A stretch of DNA of 33,655 nucleotides from a virus: IMG/VR virus record IMGVR_UViG_3300009002_000016, positions 1 through 33,655 of that record; one strand, written 5' to 3'. Below are positions 15,784-23,616 of the stretch, piece by piece (position 1 is the stretch's first letter; the number at the start of each line of letters is the position of its first letter). The position numbers and the translations under genes are program-made. The notes under the pieces were generated by a model. It did not search any database. It was not told the DNA's origin and saw only the letters and a list, made by a program, of their open reading frames with translations.

Positions 15784-16160
15784 TGCATAGTTTTTTAGAA
15801 CATATTGAAGAAAGATTTGGTATCTACGAAGGTCAACATGTTCCTTTAGAACAACCTATGATAGAAATAGATGAAGCTGCTGAACCTGAGTTAAATAAAC
15901 CTAAAAGGTCTAGTGGTAAAAAGAAATATGTAGTTTACGTTAAGAATCCTAAAACTGGTAACGTAAAGAAAATAGAATTTGGCGACGAAAAGGGTGGTTT
16001 AACATCAAAAATTAATAATCGTGATGCTGCACGTAATTTTGCTTCTCGACATAATTGCGATGCTAAAACTGATAAAATGAAAGCAGGCTATTGGGCGTGT
16101 CGCCTCCCGAAGTATGCTAAGGACTTGGGGCTTAAAGGTGGTGGATCTTACTTTTGGTAA
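15783..16160 (+). CDS. capsid-targeted DUF5872-like protein
   Basis: 125 residues from ATG 15783, which overlaps the kinase stop; an in-frame ATG at 15759 lies inside the kinase gene and would push the leader inward. Leader MHSFLEHIEERFGIYE|G (IxE|G), plus a second site IDE|A near residue 31. The C-terminal domain (KYVVYVKNPKTGNVKKIEFGD ... RDAARNFASRHNCD ... AGYWACRLPKYA) is a conserved phage and giant-virus domain of unknown activity with paired Cys residues. Likely head cargo or a maturation factor. Confidence 0.7.
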   Translation: MHSFLEHIEERFGIYEGQHVPLEQPMIEIDEAAEPELNKPKRSSGKKKYVVYVKNPKTGNVKKIEFGDEKGGLTSKINNRDAARNFASRHNCDAKTDKMKAGYWACRLPKYAKDLGLKGGGSYFW

Positions 16161-16419
16161 ACCGTATTGGGAAGATGGCGAGGTAAGAACCTTCGATCCA
16201 TCGATCGAAGATGCTGAATACGTTTGGCACAGAGATCATGAAGACCGGGAAATAGAAATTTTAGAAGGCGAGGGTTGGCAAATTCAATTAGAAAGATGCT
16301 TACCATGGCTATTAAAAAAAGGTATGGTGTTTGATGTAAAAAGACATGAATATCATAGATTAATTAAAGGTGTAACACCATTAAAATGTAGGGTAATAAA
16401 ACATGACAACGGCAAATGA
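16114..16419 (+). CDS. cupin-like small phage protein
   Basis: Up to 101 residues. The start is uncertain: ATG 16114 overlaps the previous gene by 47 bases, and in-frame GTGs at 16138/16141 are alternatives. The sequence VWHRDHEDREIEILEGEGWQ ... LPWLLKKGMVFDVKRHEYHRLIKG has the HxD, E and distal H spacing of a single cupin barrel and resembles a small protein of marine T4-like phages. No capsid leader is present. Function unknown. Confidence 0.65.
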   Translation: MLRTWGLKVVDLTFGKPYWEDGEVRTFDPSIEDAEYVWHRDHEDREIEILEGEGWQIQLERCLPWLLKKGMVFDVKRHEYHRLIKGVTPLKCRVIKHDNGK

Positions 16420-16702
16420 ACAAAGAGCTGCACAATCTGCTAGACTAGATAGAATTGAAGAAAAGATCGATAAACTATCTGACGCTATAATTTCATTAGC
16501 CCGCGCTGAGGAAAAAATTGCTACTATGGCAGAATTTGGTAAACAACAAGGGGAACAAATATTAACTCTTATAAATAGAGTTGATAAGTTAGATCAAGTC
16601 GTACGCGAAAACGCGGCGACAGTAAACATTATTAACAAACTATTCTGGATAGTAATCGCGGCAGCCGCCACAGCTATCACAGGAATGCTTTTCATACAAT
16701 AG
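16403..16702 (+). CDS. coiled-coil protein with C-terminal membrane anchor (XhlA-like, possible holin)
   Basis: 99 residues. A long amphipathic, heptad-like region (residues ~5-75, ARLDRIEEKIDKLSDAI...INRVDKLDQVVRE) is followed by one hydrophobic helix at ~80-97 ending at the C-terminus (LFWIVIAAAATAITGMLF). This is the layout of XhlA-type proteins that help form lysis pores. It sits in the head-protein cluster about 2.6 kb before the spanin and lipase genes. A membrane-tethered structural role is the alternative. Confidence 0.55.
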   Translation: MTTANEQRAAQSARLDRIEEKIDKLSDAIISLARAEEKIATMAEFGKQQGEQILTLINRVDKLDQVVRENAATVNIINKLFWIVIAAAATAITGMLFIQ

Positions 16703-16713
16703 GAGAAACTAAT

Positions 16714-17646
16714 ATGAGACTTAATGATAAACAAACCTTAAGCATTGCTGCGGCCGTTGGCAATGTGCTTGAAGGTAAAACAAAAAAGGAAGAAGCAAAA
16801 TATCCACACGATATGTTTCATCCAGAAACTGGGGAAAAGGAAGTAGCTAAGGACGAAGCTGATCATAAAGCTCTTGCTAAAAAAGGCTATACTCACGAAA
16901 AACCAGAAGTCGAAGAAGCCGGTGAGCCTAAAGCTAAAGGCGAAAAAGAATTTAAAGGTAAACATACCGTTAAAAAATCTGGTGAAAAAGAAGATGGTTC
17001 AGTAGTTAAGGAAGAAGTAACTATTTCAATTACCGAAGCTAAGCTTAAAGCTGGTAAAGGTAAAGCTAAGATCGACATTGATCATGAAGGCGATGACATA
17101 AAGGCTACTGAAAAGAAATTTAAAGTAAAATTTAAGAAAACTAAAGATGGTTTTGATCTTTCTGGACAAAAGAAAGACATTTTAGCTTATTTGCAATCAA
17201 ACGAGTATGATATGGATGCAGAAGATATCGAAGACCTTTTCCCAGAACTAATGGAAGATGTCAAAGCTGAAGAGAAAATCGAAGAAGGTTTCTCTAAAGC
17301 TCAGATTAAAAAGGCTGTAGAAATGGCTCTTAAATCAGATGGTAAAATGACTCCAGTTGCAAAAAAGATCGAAAAAATTAAAAAGGGATTGAGTAGCCAT
17401 AAGGAAGTAGCTGCAGCGTTTCAATTAGCTAACGAAGAAGTTAGTGAAGAAGTAGTAGCTGAAGCTTACGCTATGAACGAAGCTAAGTCTAAGATGGAAG
17501 AAGATAAAGAAAGATATCAGAAATTCTTTAAATCTGCTTTGAAAAAGTTTGGAGTAGATTCTCCAGCTCAACTTAAAGGCGATAAAAAGAAAGAATTTTT
17601 TGATTATGTCGATAAAAACTATGAGGCTGATAACGAAGAGGACTAG
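16714..17646 (+). CDS. highly charged Lys/Glu-rich protein with several protease-like sites (scaffold or internal head protein)
   Basis: 310 residues, AGGAG 8 bases before the ATG. Almost entirely Lys, Glu, Asp and Ala, with sites resembling gp21 protease targets along its length: VLE|G (~19), SITE|AK, KIEE|GF and VAE|A. T4 scaffold/core protein gp22 is likewise rich in charge and cut into peptides, so a prohead core role is plausible. The end (FKSALKKFGVDSPAQL...FFDYVDKNYEA) is a compact helical module also seen in marine phage proteins. No catalytic motif. Confidence 0.65.
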   Translation: MRLNDKQTLSIAAAVGNVLEGKTKKEEAKYPHDMFHPETGEKEVAKDEADHKALAKKGYTHEKPEVEEAGEPKAKGEKEFKGKHTVKKSGEKEDGSVVKEEVTISITEAKLKAGKGKAKIDIDHEGDDIKATEKKFKVKFKKTKDGFDLSGQKKDILAYLQSNEYDMDAEDIEDLFPELMEDVKAEEKIEEGFSKAQIKKAVEMALKSDGKMTPVAKKIEKIKKGLSSHKEVAAAFQLANEEVSEEVVAEAYAMNEAKSKMEEDKERYQKFFKSALKKFGVDSPAQLKGDKKKEFFDYVDKNYEADNEED

Positions 17647-17659
17647 TTATATATAATAT

Positions 17660-18031
17660 ATGATGAAAATATTTGACAAGCTTAATAGTAGGAATTTTGA
17701 ACTCTATGCGTCACAGCATTATAATAATCCAGAATGTTGTGACGTAGAAGAGTTTAAAGAAGATTTAACACGGTTTAAGTATCTTAAACGATTACTTAGG
17801 CGATATGAACAATATGGAGATCTTCAAGAAAGACTTATATTAAACCACATTATTGTATTATATAATGTGTTTGGTATAGAAGCCGCTAATAGAATGATGT
17901 GGTTTAAAGTAGAACCTGAACATTATACTATTTTAAAAACTTTCTTGATATTCTTAAATTATTTACCAGAAGATTCACGGGTAGAAATACCATTGGATCA
18001 AAAAATAATAAACAAACTGAGAGAACTTTAA
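17660..18031 (+). CDS. conserved T4-like phage protein (DUF7207-like), 123 aa
   Basis: Start at ATG 17660 or 17663. IFDKLNSRNFELYASQHYNNPEC followed by FKYLKRLLRRYE is a recurrent pattern in marine T4-like phages, where it is a small, helical protein of unknown role. It starts on the previous operon's end and overlaps the next gene by one base. No capsid leader. Confidence 0.7.
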   Translation: MMKIFDKLNSRNFELYASQHYNNPECCDVEEFKEDLTRFKYLKRLLRRYEQYGDLQERLILNHIIVLYNVFGIEAANRMMWFKVEPEHYTILKTFLIFLNYLPEDSRVEIPLDQKIINKLREL

Positions 18032-18624
18032 TGAGCGTAGTATCAAGAACAGCAGATTTATTTTATGCCTTTAGATTCCTAAAGTTATTAGTTTCGTCTT
18101 GGGATAAAACAGATGCTTATGAACTAGGCATTATTGACGCTAATGGTAATGTTCTTAAGAAAGCTAAAGATCGAAAAACTCCACAAGAAAAATCAGCATA
18201 CACGGTTTTTCATAGACTAGTATTTAATGTAAAACGTCTACTTAATAAGTTACCATTTGGTCAAACTAAACTAGCATCGTACGCATCAGCTTTATTTTTA
18301 ATTAAAGAAAATACAGGTCTTACTGATGATGAGATTAGAAACATATTAAACGATGTATTTGACGATTTAGAAGAAACAATTGATATATCTGAAAGCGCTT
18401 CATGGTTTGATAAGAATAATTTGTTATCACCCGGAACATATACATTAGTTCAAGATATTGCCTCTCCAAACACCGGTGAAGTAATCGCTGGTATAAATAC
18501 TAAGGTAAAGGCTATTGATTTTACAGAAGCCTATGGAGAAATATTCGGCTTAAACGTATACCAAGTGGAACACGTTTTAACTAAACAAAAAATACTAGTT
18601 ACTAGTACGGATTTAAAAAGATGA
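18031..18624 (+). CDS. conserved marine T4-like phage protein, 197 aa
   Basis: Soluble. The N-terminal half (KTDAYELGIIDANGNVLKK, YTVFHRLVFNVKRLLNKLP) and the C-terminal LNVYQVEHVLTKQKILVT are blocks I recognise from cyanophage and pelagiphage proteins of unknown function. No leader or enzyme motif. Its place among head cargo genes suggests a role in head assembly or DNA ejection, but nothing in the sequence proves it. Confidence 0.7.
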   Translation: MSVVSRTADLFYAFRFLKLLVSSWDKTDAYELGIIDANGNVLKKAKDRKTPQEKSAYTVFHRLVFNVKRLLNKLPFGQTKLASYASALFLIKENTGLTDDEIRNILNDVFDDLEETIDISESASWFDKNNLLSPGTYTLVQDIASPNTGEVIAGINTKVKAIDFTEAYGEIFGLNVYQVEHVLTKQKILVTSTDLKR

Positions 18625-18830
18625 AAAATTTTAAAGATATGTGGGAAGACGCAGCAGCAAATTCAGTAGCATCGGGTGGTGTATCTATGCCAGCGGATGC
18701 TGTTAAGAAAAAGAAAAAGAAAGATCTATACGATGGTAGAACCAAAGCAGGCCGTAAATTCGTAGAAAGAATACTAGCTAGGCGCAAAGCAGCCGAAGCA
18801 AAAAAGGAAGCAAAAAATGAAAACGTTTAA
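18621..18830 (+). CDS. small basic capsid-leader-like protein, 69 aa
   Basis: MKNFKDMWE|DAAANSVASGG resembles the capsid leaders of its neighbours, though the site is WE|D rather than LxE|A. The rest is a Lys/Arg-rich tail (KKKKKKDLYDGRTKAGRKF...RRKAAEAKK) like a DNA-binding peptide. ATGA overlap upstream, 14-base overlap downstream. Confidence 0.6.
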   Translation: MKNFKDMWEDAAANSVASGGVSMPADAVKKKKKKDLYDGRTKAGRKFVERILARRKAAEAKKEAKNENV

Positions 18831-19257
18831 AGATATTAGAGAAGCTATGTCAACTTGGACAGTGACTGTTCAGAAACCAGTTAACAAGCTTAAGAAAGGC
18901 GATAAGCAAGTTGTTAAAGCTCGTTCAGGTTTTGAAGCAATTAATAAAGCTATGAAGTTGTGGAAAGATCCTGCTCTTAAAGCTGCATCAGCAGATTCAT
19001 TTAAGATTACTAAAGAAGGTCTAGACGAAGCTAGTGATCCTAAAGTTGCTAAAGCTGTCCAAGGACTAAATGATCTTGGCAATAAAATGAAAGGTAAAGA
19101 CGCTAAACAAGTTAAGCGAATTGAAGGATTATTTCGTAAAGGTAATAAAAAAGTTATGCAAGGCGCTTTAAGAGCTCTGGATACTGATCTTAGAGATCAG
19201 ATTGCAGATGTTTTAGAACCTCAGGGCTTTTGGAAAAATGGTGTAGTAGACTTCTAA
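18817..19257 (+). CDS. capsid-targeted basic protein, 146 aa
   Basis: Leader MKTFKDIRE|AMS (IxE|A) is among the closest to the T4 internal-protein leader MKTYQEFIAE|A. A second site, GLDE|ASD (near residue 70), divides the protein into two helical halves, the second Lys-rich (KGKDAKQVKRIEGLFRKGNKKV). No enzyme motif. Last of the leader-bearing genes. Confidence 0.65.
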   Translation: MKTFKDIREAMSTWTVTVQKPVNKLKKGDKQVVKARSGFEAINKAMKLWKDPALKAASADSFKITKEGLDEASDPKVAKAVQGLNDLGNKMKGKDAKQVKRIEGLFRKGNKKVMQGALRALDTDLRDQIADVLEPQGFWKNGVVDF

Positions 19258-19273
19258 TATAGGTTAAAATTAT

Positions 19274-19666
19274 ATGAGTAAAATATTGATTGGAATTATT
19301 GTTGCTATGGGTTTTACTGGTATGATGTATTACCAATTTTCTGTTGTACCAATGAAGAACAAGCTGGAAGAACAAACAAAGGTTATTCTAGCTCAAGATC
19401 TAAGAGATCAAGAACAAAAGGCCGCAATCGAGGCAATTCAAAGTAACTTGGAAAAGACTTCTAATTCTCTTAGAGGTCTTCAAGTACAAAATCAGCAATA
19501 CGAAACACAAATGTCTGAATATATGGATATATTCCGTAGGCATAACATTGCTAAGCTCGCAAGCGCTAAACCTGGATTGATGGAAACACGAATTAATAAT
19601 GCAACAAAGGAGGTGTTTGATGGTATCGAAGCAGATAGCAATCGTATTAGCTCTCTTAATGATTAG
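19274..19666 (+). CDS. inner-membrane spanin candidate (Rz-like)
   Basis: 130 residues: short N-terminus, one hydrophobic helix (residues ~4-22, ILIGIIVAMGFTGMMYYQF), then a long coiled-coil-prone periplasmic part (KNKLEEQTKV...QSNLEKTSNSLRGLQ). This is the layout of i-spanins. The outer-membrane partner starts inside its 3' end in another frame, the usual overlapped spanin arrangement. Spanins fuse the inner and outer membranes in the last lysis step, so the host should be Gram-negative. Confidence 0.75.
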   Translation: MSKILIGIIVAMGFTGMMYYQFSVVPMKNKLEEQTKVILAQDLRDQEQKAAIEAIQSNLEKTSNSLRGLQVQNQQYETQMSEYMDIFRRHNIAKLASAKPGLMETRINNATKEVFDGIEADSNRISSLND

Positions 19667-20111
19667 TGGGTGTAGTCTATTACAACAACCACCTCGTGAA
19701 GTCGAAATAATAACTAAACCAATTAAGATTGATATTGTACAACCAGTATTACCAAGATCTTTAAACTTAAAAGAACCTAAGTGGTACGTAGTTTCAGACA
19801 CTAAAATCATTGAAAATTGTTTAAAGAACGAAGAAGGCAAGTCTGATTGTAAGCTTGGTAGAGAAGATCTATACCCTGAAGGATATACATACTTTGATAA
19901 GTTTATTGATGATATTAAAAAAATGCACGGAGGCGATACAGTATTTGTTGCTATGAGCGTTGCTGATTATGAGCTAATGTCTTATAATACACAAGAAATA
20001 AAAAGATATATTAATCAGCTCGGTGAGGTGATAGTTTACTATAGAAACGTAACAATAGGTAATGAAGATGCTGGAGCAGTGGAAATTAAAGTGGAGAAAG
20101 AAGATGAGTAG
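19620..20111 (+). CDS. outer-membrane lipoprotein spanin candidate (Rz1-like)
   Basis: 163 residues from ATG 19620, supported by the strongest ribosome binding site in the window (AAAGGAGGTG, 19605-19614). The signal peptide MVSKQIAIVLALLMISGC ends in a lipobox with Cys18, so the mature protein is a lipoprotein. Proline-rich stretch after it (QQPPREVE, KPIKIDIVQPVLPRS). The start lies 47 bases inside the i-spanin gene. It is longer than most Rz1 proteins, and a different lipoprotein function is possible. Confidence 0.7.
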   Translation: MVSKQIAIVLALLMISGCSLLQQPPREVEIITKPIKIDIVQPVLPRSLNLKEPKWYVVSDTKIIENCLKNEEGKSDCKLGREDLYPEGYTYFDKFIDDIKKMHGGDTVFVAMSVADYELMSYNTQEIKRYINQLGEVIVYYRNVTIGNEDAGAVEIKVEKEDE

Positions 20112-20859
20112 AATGAAAGACGATATGACGGTATGGCAAAGAGCCGAAGTTGCTGCTAAGTTATCAGCAATTGCCTATATGAATCCTAAGCCGGCTGACA
20201 CGGCATGTAAAAAATTAGGATTTGCTTCGGGTAAAATTATTAGTAGAGATGGAGCTGAAGTACTCATCGCAAAAGATAGAAATGATTTATGGTTTGCCTT
20301 TAGAGGAACAGAGCCCTCTAAGTTAAATGACGTAATGGCTGATCTTAAAGTTATTAAAAATTCAGCAGTAGCTGGAGGTAAAGTCCATGGAGGTTTCCAA
20401 GAAGAAGTCGACGATGTATGGATGGATATTGTAAAAGAACTAGAACATAATGACCAACTAAAGGTAAGAAAAGATGTATATTTTACTGGGCATAGTCTGG
20501 GTGCTGCTATGGCTACTATTAGTGCCACACGTTATGAACCTCAAGAACTCTTCACATTCGGATCACCGAGAGTCGGAGGTCAACGATTCATCAAGAATAT
20601 AAAATGCGATCATTATAGATTTATGAATAATAATGACATTGTATGTAGAATCCCACCAGCATGGCTAGGATTTAGACATCATGGAGAAATGATTTATTTT
20701 AACAGATTCGGCGAAAAGGCTCTTAAGCCGACTTGGGCTGATACATTTTATGGCATTATAGAATCATGGAAAAGATGGAAATTCTTTGATGGCGTTGTAG
20801 ACCATGGAATGCCTAACTACGTTAAAGCTATTAAAAAACTAGCTAAAACGGAGAAATAA
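20104..20859 (+). CDS. class 3 lipase
   Basis: 251 residues from ATG 20104 (GGAGAAAG upstream; an earlier in-frame start at 20062 lies within the spanin gene). The alpha/beta hydrolase triad is visible: GHSLGAA with Ser131, NNNDIVCRIPP with Asp178, and DHGMPNY with His234 (family form DHSMxxY). WFAFRGT supplies the oxyanion-side strand. No signal peptide. It follows the spanin pair by overlap, so attack on host membrane lipids during lysis is likely; packaging in the virion is the alternative. Confidence 0.85.
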   Translation: MSRMKDDMTVWQRAEVAAKLSAIAYMNPKPADTACKKLGFASGKIISRDGAEVLIAKDRNDLWFAFRGTEPSKLNDVMADLKVIKNSAVAGGKVHGGFQEEVDDVWMDIVKELEHNDQLKVRKDVYFTGHSLGAAMATISATRYEPQELFTFGSPRVGGQRFIKNIKCDHYRFMNNNDIVCRIPPAWLGFRHHGEMIYFNRFGEKALKPTWADTFYGIIESWKRWKFFDGVVDHGMPNYVKAIKKLAKTEK

Positions 20860-20860
20860 C

Positions 20861-21223
20861 ATGCATTGGCTATTAATACTTACACTTAAATCAATATTAT
20901 CTTCAATCATTGGTAGTTCATTCTATCAATGGTTTCAAGGTACCACTATGGGTATATGGTTTCAAAAGAAAGTCGATCAATATATGGAATACTTTGCTGT
21001 AAAGTATGACCTTGAATTGGCTAAAAAGGACGCAAAGTTTAGAAAACAATATCCACTTCAAGCTGATCGATTAGATCATCTAGAAGCTGATTTAAATACT
21101 CTAGTAGATCTTCCTCTAATTAGAAAGGCTATTATTTCTTATGTTGATAAAACTAAGGGAAAAATCAATATTGCTCCTAGTGGTGAAATGCCAATCTGGG
21201 TCGATGACAATAGCAAAAAATAA
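20861..21223 (+). CDS. membrane-associated protein with charged tail, 120 aa
   Basis: N-terminal hydrophobic segment (residues 2-20, LLILTLKSILSSIIGSSFY), then a charged, helical domain (KKVDQYMEYFAVKYDLELAKKDAKF). It is the last gene of the lysis-like group and begins one base after the lipase stop. Single helix plus cytoplasmic tail could fit a lysis regulator or holin partner, but no family is recognised. Confidence 0.65.
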   Translation: MHWLLILTLKSILSSIIGSSFYQWFQGTTMGIWFQKKVDQYMEYFAVKYDLELAKKDAKFRKQYPLQADRLDHLEADLNTLVDLPLIRKAIISYVDKTKGKINIAPSGEMPIWVDDNSKK

Positions 21224-21235
21224 TTAAAAAAACAG

Positions 21236-21264
21236 TTTACAAAACCTAAGTTTTATGATATAAT
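21236..21264 (+). promoter_or_regulatory. early sigma70-type promoter for the nrdAB operon
   Basis: TTTACA at 21236-21241, 17-base spacer, TATAAT at 21259-21264, extended -10 TG. Thirty bases before the nrdA start. Confidence 0.9.
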
Positions 21265-21293
21265 ATATAGTATTATTACTTAATTAACTGACA

Positions 21294-23606
21294 ATGAATG
21301 ATGGACAACTAAATATGACGATGCACGTAACTAAGCGTAACGGCACAACTCAGGACTTTGATTTAGAAAAAGTACACAAGGTTTTGGAATGGGCTACTGC
21401 TGATATATCTGGAGTCTCAGTATCTGAGATTGAAATTAAAGCAAACATACAATTATATGATAAGATTCCAGCTTATGATATTCATGAACTTCTCATTAAA
21501 TCAGCGGCAGAGCTAATCTCTGAGCATACGCCTAATTACCAATTTGTTGCAGCACGATTAGTATCTTATAAGCTTCGTAAAGAAGTCTACGGCAAGTATA
21601 CTCCAGATTCTCTTCGAAAAGTTATTATTGATAACGTATCCCGTGAAGTTTATGATGGCTCAATTATGCAGGATTATGATCCAGATGAAATCGATGACTT
21701 AGATTCTTATATCAAGCACGATAGGGATGATACATTTACTTATGCTGGTATGGAACAATTTAGAGGAAAGTATTTAGTACAAGACAGAAAAACTAAACAA
21801 CACTATGAAACTCCTCAAATATTGTATATGATGATTTCAGCAACATTATTTTCTAAATATCCAAAAGAAACTAGAATTAAATACGTTAAGGACTATTATG
21901 ATGCAATATCTCTTTTCTATATTTCGCTCCCTACGCCCATCATGGCTGGAGTTCGTACGCCAACGCGTCAGTTTTCGAGTTGTGTGCTTATTGAATCTGG
22001 TGATAGTTTGGATTCTATCAACGCAACTGCCACTTCAATAGTAAAATATATTTCTAAGAAAGCGGGTATTGGTATTGGCGCTGGTTCAATTAGAGCTGAA
22101 GGATCACGTGTTGGCGATGGATCAGTTGTACATACAGGTCTTATTCCATTCTTAAAATACTTTCAAGCTGCAGTAAAATCTTGTTCTCAAGGTGGTGTTC
22201 GTGGCGGAGCAGCTACAGTATATCTACCAATGTGGCATTATGAATTTGAAGATCTTGTTGTTCTTAAAAACAATAAAGGTATTGAAGAAAATCGTGTAAG
22301 ACATATGGATTATGCATTCCAAGTTAATAAACTAATGTATGAACGTCTACTTACTGGTGGTGATATTACATTCTTTGATCCAAATGATGTTCCTGGTTTG
22401 TATGAATCATTTTTTGATGATCAAGATAAGTTTAAAGAGTTATACGAAAAATATGAAAAAACGCGTGCTGTACGTAAAAAGACTTTACCAGCAACTGAAG
22501 TATTTTCTACATTGATCCAACAACGTAAAGATACCGGTAGAATCTATATTATGAACGTAGATCATGCAAATGAACATGGCGCGTTTAAACCTAAAGTTGC
22601 TCCAGTTCGTATGAGTAACCTATGTTGTGAAATTGATCTACCAACAAGCCCACTATCAGATAACCCAGATGAAGGAGAAATATCTTTATGTACATTATCA
22701 GCAATCAATTGGGGATTAATCAATGAACCCAGAGAATTTAAAAAGTATTGCAATCTATCTGTTCGTGCTCTCGATGAGTTGCTTGATTATCAGTCTTACC
22801 CTGTACGCGCAGCAGAACGGGGCACTATGAATCGTAGACCACTTGGTATAGGTATTATCAACTTAGCATATTTCCTAGCTAAACGTGGTCTTAAATACGA
22901 TGAAAGTGCATTTGAAATTGTGGATGAATACGCAGAAGCATGGTCTTATTATCTAATTGAGGCTTCTCAGCAATTAGCAAGTGAAAAAGGTGAAATTCCT
23001 TTAAAAAATCACACAAAATATGCCGATGGAGTGTTGCCAATTGATACATATAAAAGAGAGCTAGATAATATATTAGAGAATAAAGAAAGACTACCGTGGA
23101 ACGAGCTTCGAGAGAAACTCAAAGAAACAGGTACTCGTAATTCTACACTCATGGCACTTATGCCAGCAGAAACAAGCGCTCAAATTTCTAATAGCACGAA
23201 TGGTATTGAACCACCTCGAGCATTAGTTAGTTACAAACAGTCAAAGGATGGAGTAATGGCTCAGGTAGTTCCTGGTTACCACCATCTTAAAAATAAGTAT
23301 GACCTATTGTGGGATCAAACTTCCCCTGATGGTTATCTTAAGATCTGTGCGATTCTACAAAAGTACATAGATCAAGGCATTAGTGTAAATACATCTTATA
23401 ATCCAGAACACTTCGATGATAATAAGATTCCTATGTCTGTAATGATGACTGATTTGGTAACAGCATATAAGTACGGATTAAAACAACTTTACTATTTCAA
23501 TACGTTTGATGGGGCTGGAGAAATGACAGATGAAACAACCCATCACGCATACGATGGAGAGAGTTCACAATACGAAGAAGACGACTGCGAAAGCTGTAAA
23601 ATATAA
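21294..23606 (+). CDS. nrdA: class Ia ribonucleoside-diphosphate reductase large subunit
   Basis: 770 residues. N-terminal ATP-cone (VTKRNGTTQDFDLEKVHKVLEWA), catalytic SNLCCEI (Cys/Glu pair), redox Cys in FSSCVLIESGDS, KQLYYFNTFDGA with the paired radical-transfer tyrosines, and a C-terminal CESC that accepts electrons. Together with NrdB it reduces NDPs to dNDPs. No strong ribosome binding site before ATG 21294; the in-frame ATG at 21315 (MTMHVTKRNG) is an alternative start. Size is near T4 NrdA (754). Confidence 0.96.
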   Translation: MNDGQLNMTMHVTKRNGTTQDFDLEKVHKVLEWATADISGVSVSEIEIKANIQLYDKIPAYDIHELLIKSAAELISEHTPNYQFVAARLVSYKLRKEVYGKYTPDSLRKVIIDNVSREVYDGSIMQDYDPDEIDDLDSYIKHDRDDTFTYAGMEQFRGKYLVQDRKTKQHYETPQILYMMISATLFSKYPKETRIKYVKDYYDAISLFYISLPTPIMAGVRTPTRQFSSCVLIESGDSLDSINATATSIVKYISKKAGIGIGAGSIRAEGSRVGDGSVVHTGLIPFLKYFQAAVKSCSQGGVRGGAATVYLPMWHYEFEDLVVLKNNKGIEENRVRHMDYAFQVNKLMYERLLTGGDITFFDPNDVPGLYESFFDDQDKFKELYEKYEKTRAVRKKTLPATEVFSTLIQQRKDTGRIYIMNVDHANEHGAFKPKVAPVRMSNLCCEIDLPTSPLSDNPDEGEISLCTLSAINWGLINEPREFKKYCNLSVRALDELLDYQSYPVRAAERGTMNRRPLGIGIINLAYFLAKRGLKYDESAFEIVDEYAEAWSYYLIEASQQLASEKGEIPLKNHTKYADGVLPIDTYKRELDNILENKERLPWNELREKLKETGTRNSTLMALMPAETSAQISNSTNGIEPPRALVSYKQSKDGVMAQVVPGYHHLKNKYDLLWDQTSPDGYLKICAILQKYIDQGISVNTSYNPEHFDDNKIPMSVMMTDLVTAYKYGLKQLYYFNTFDGAGEMTDETTHHAYDGESSQYEEDDCESCKI

Positions 23607-23616
23607 GGAAAAATAA

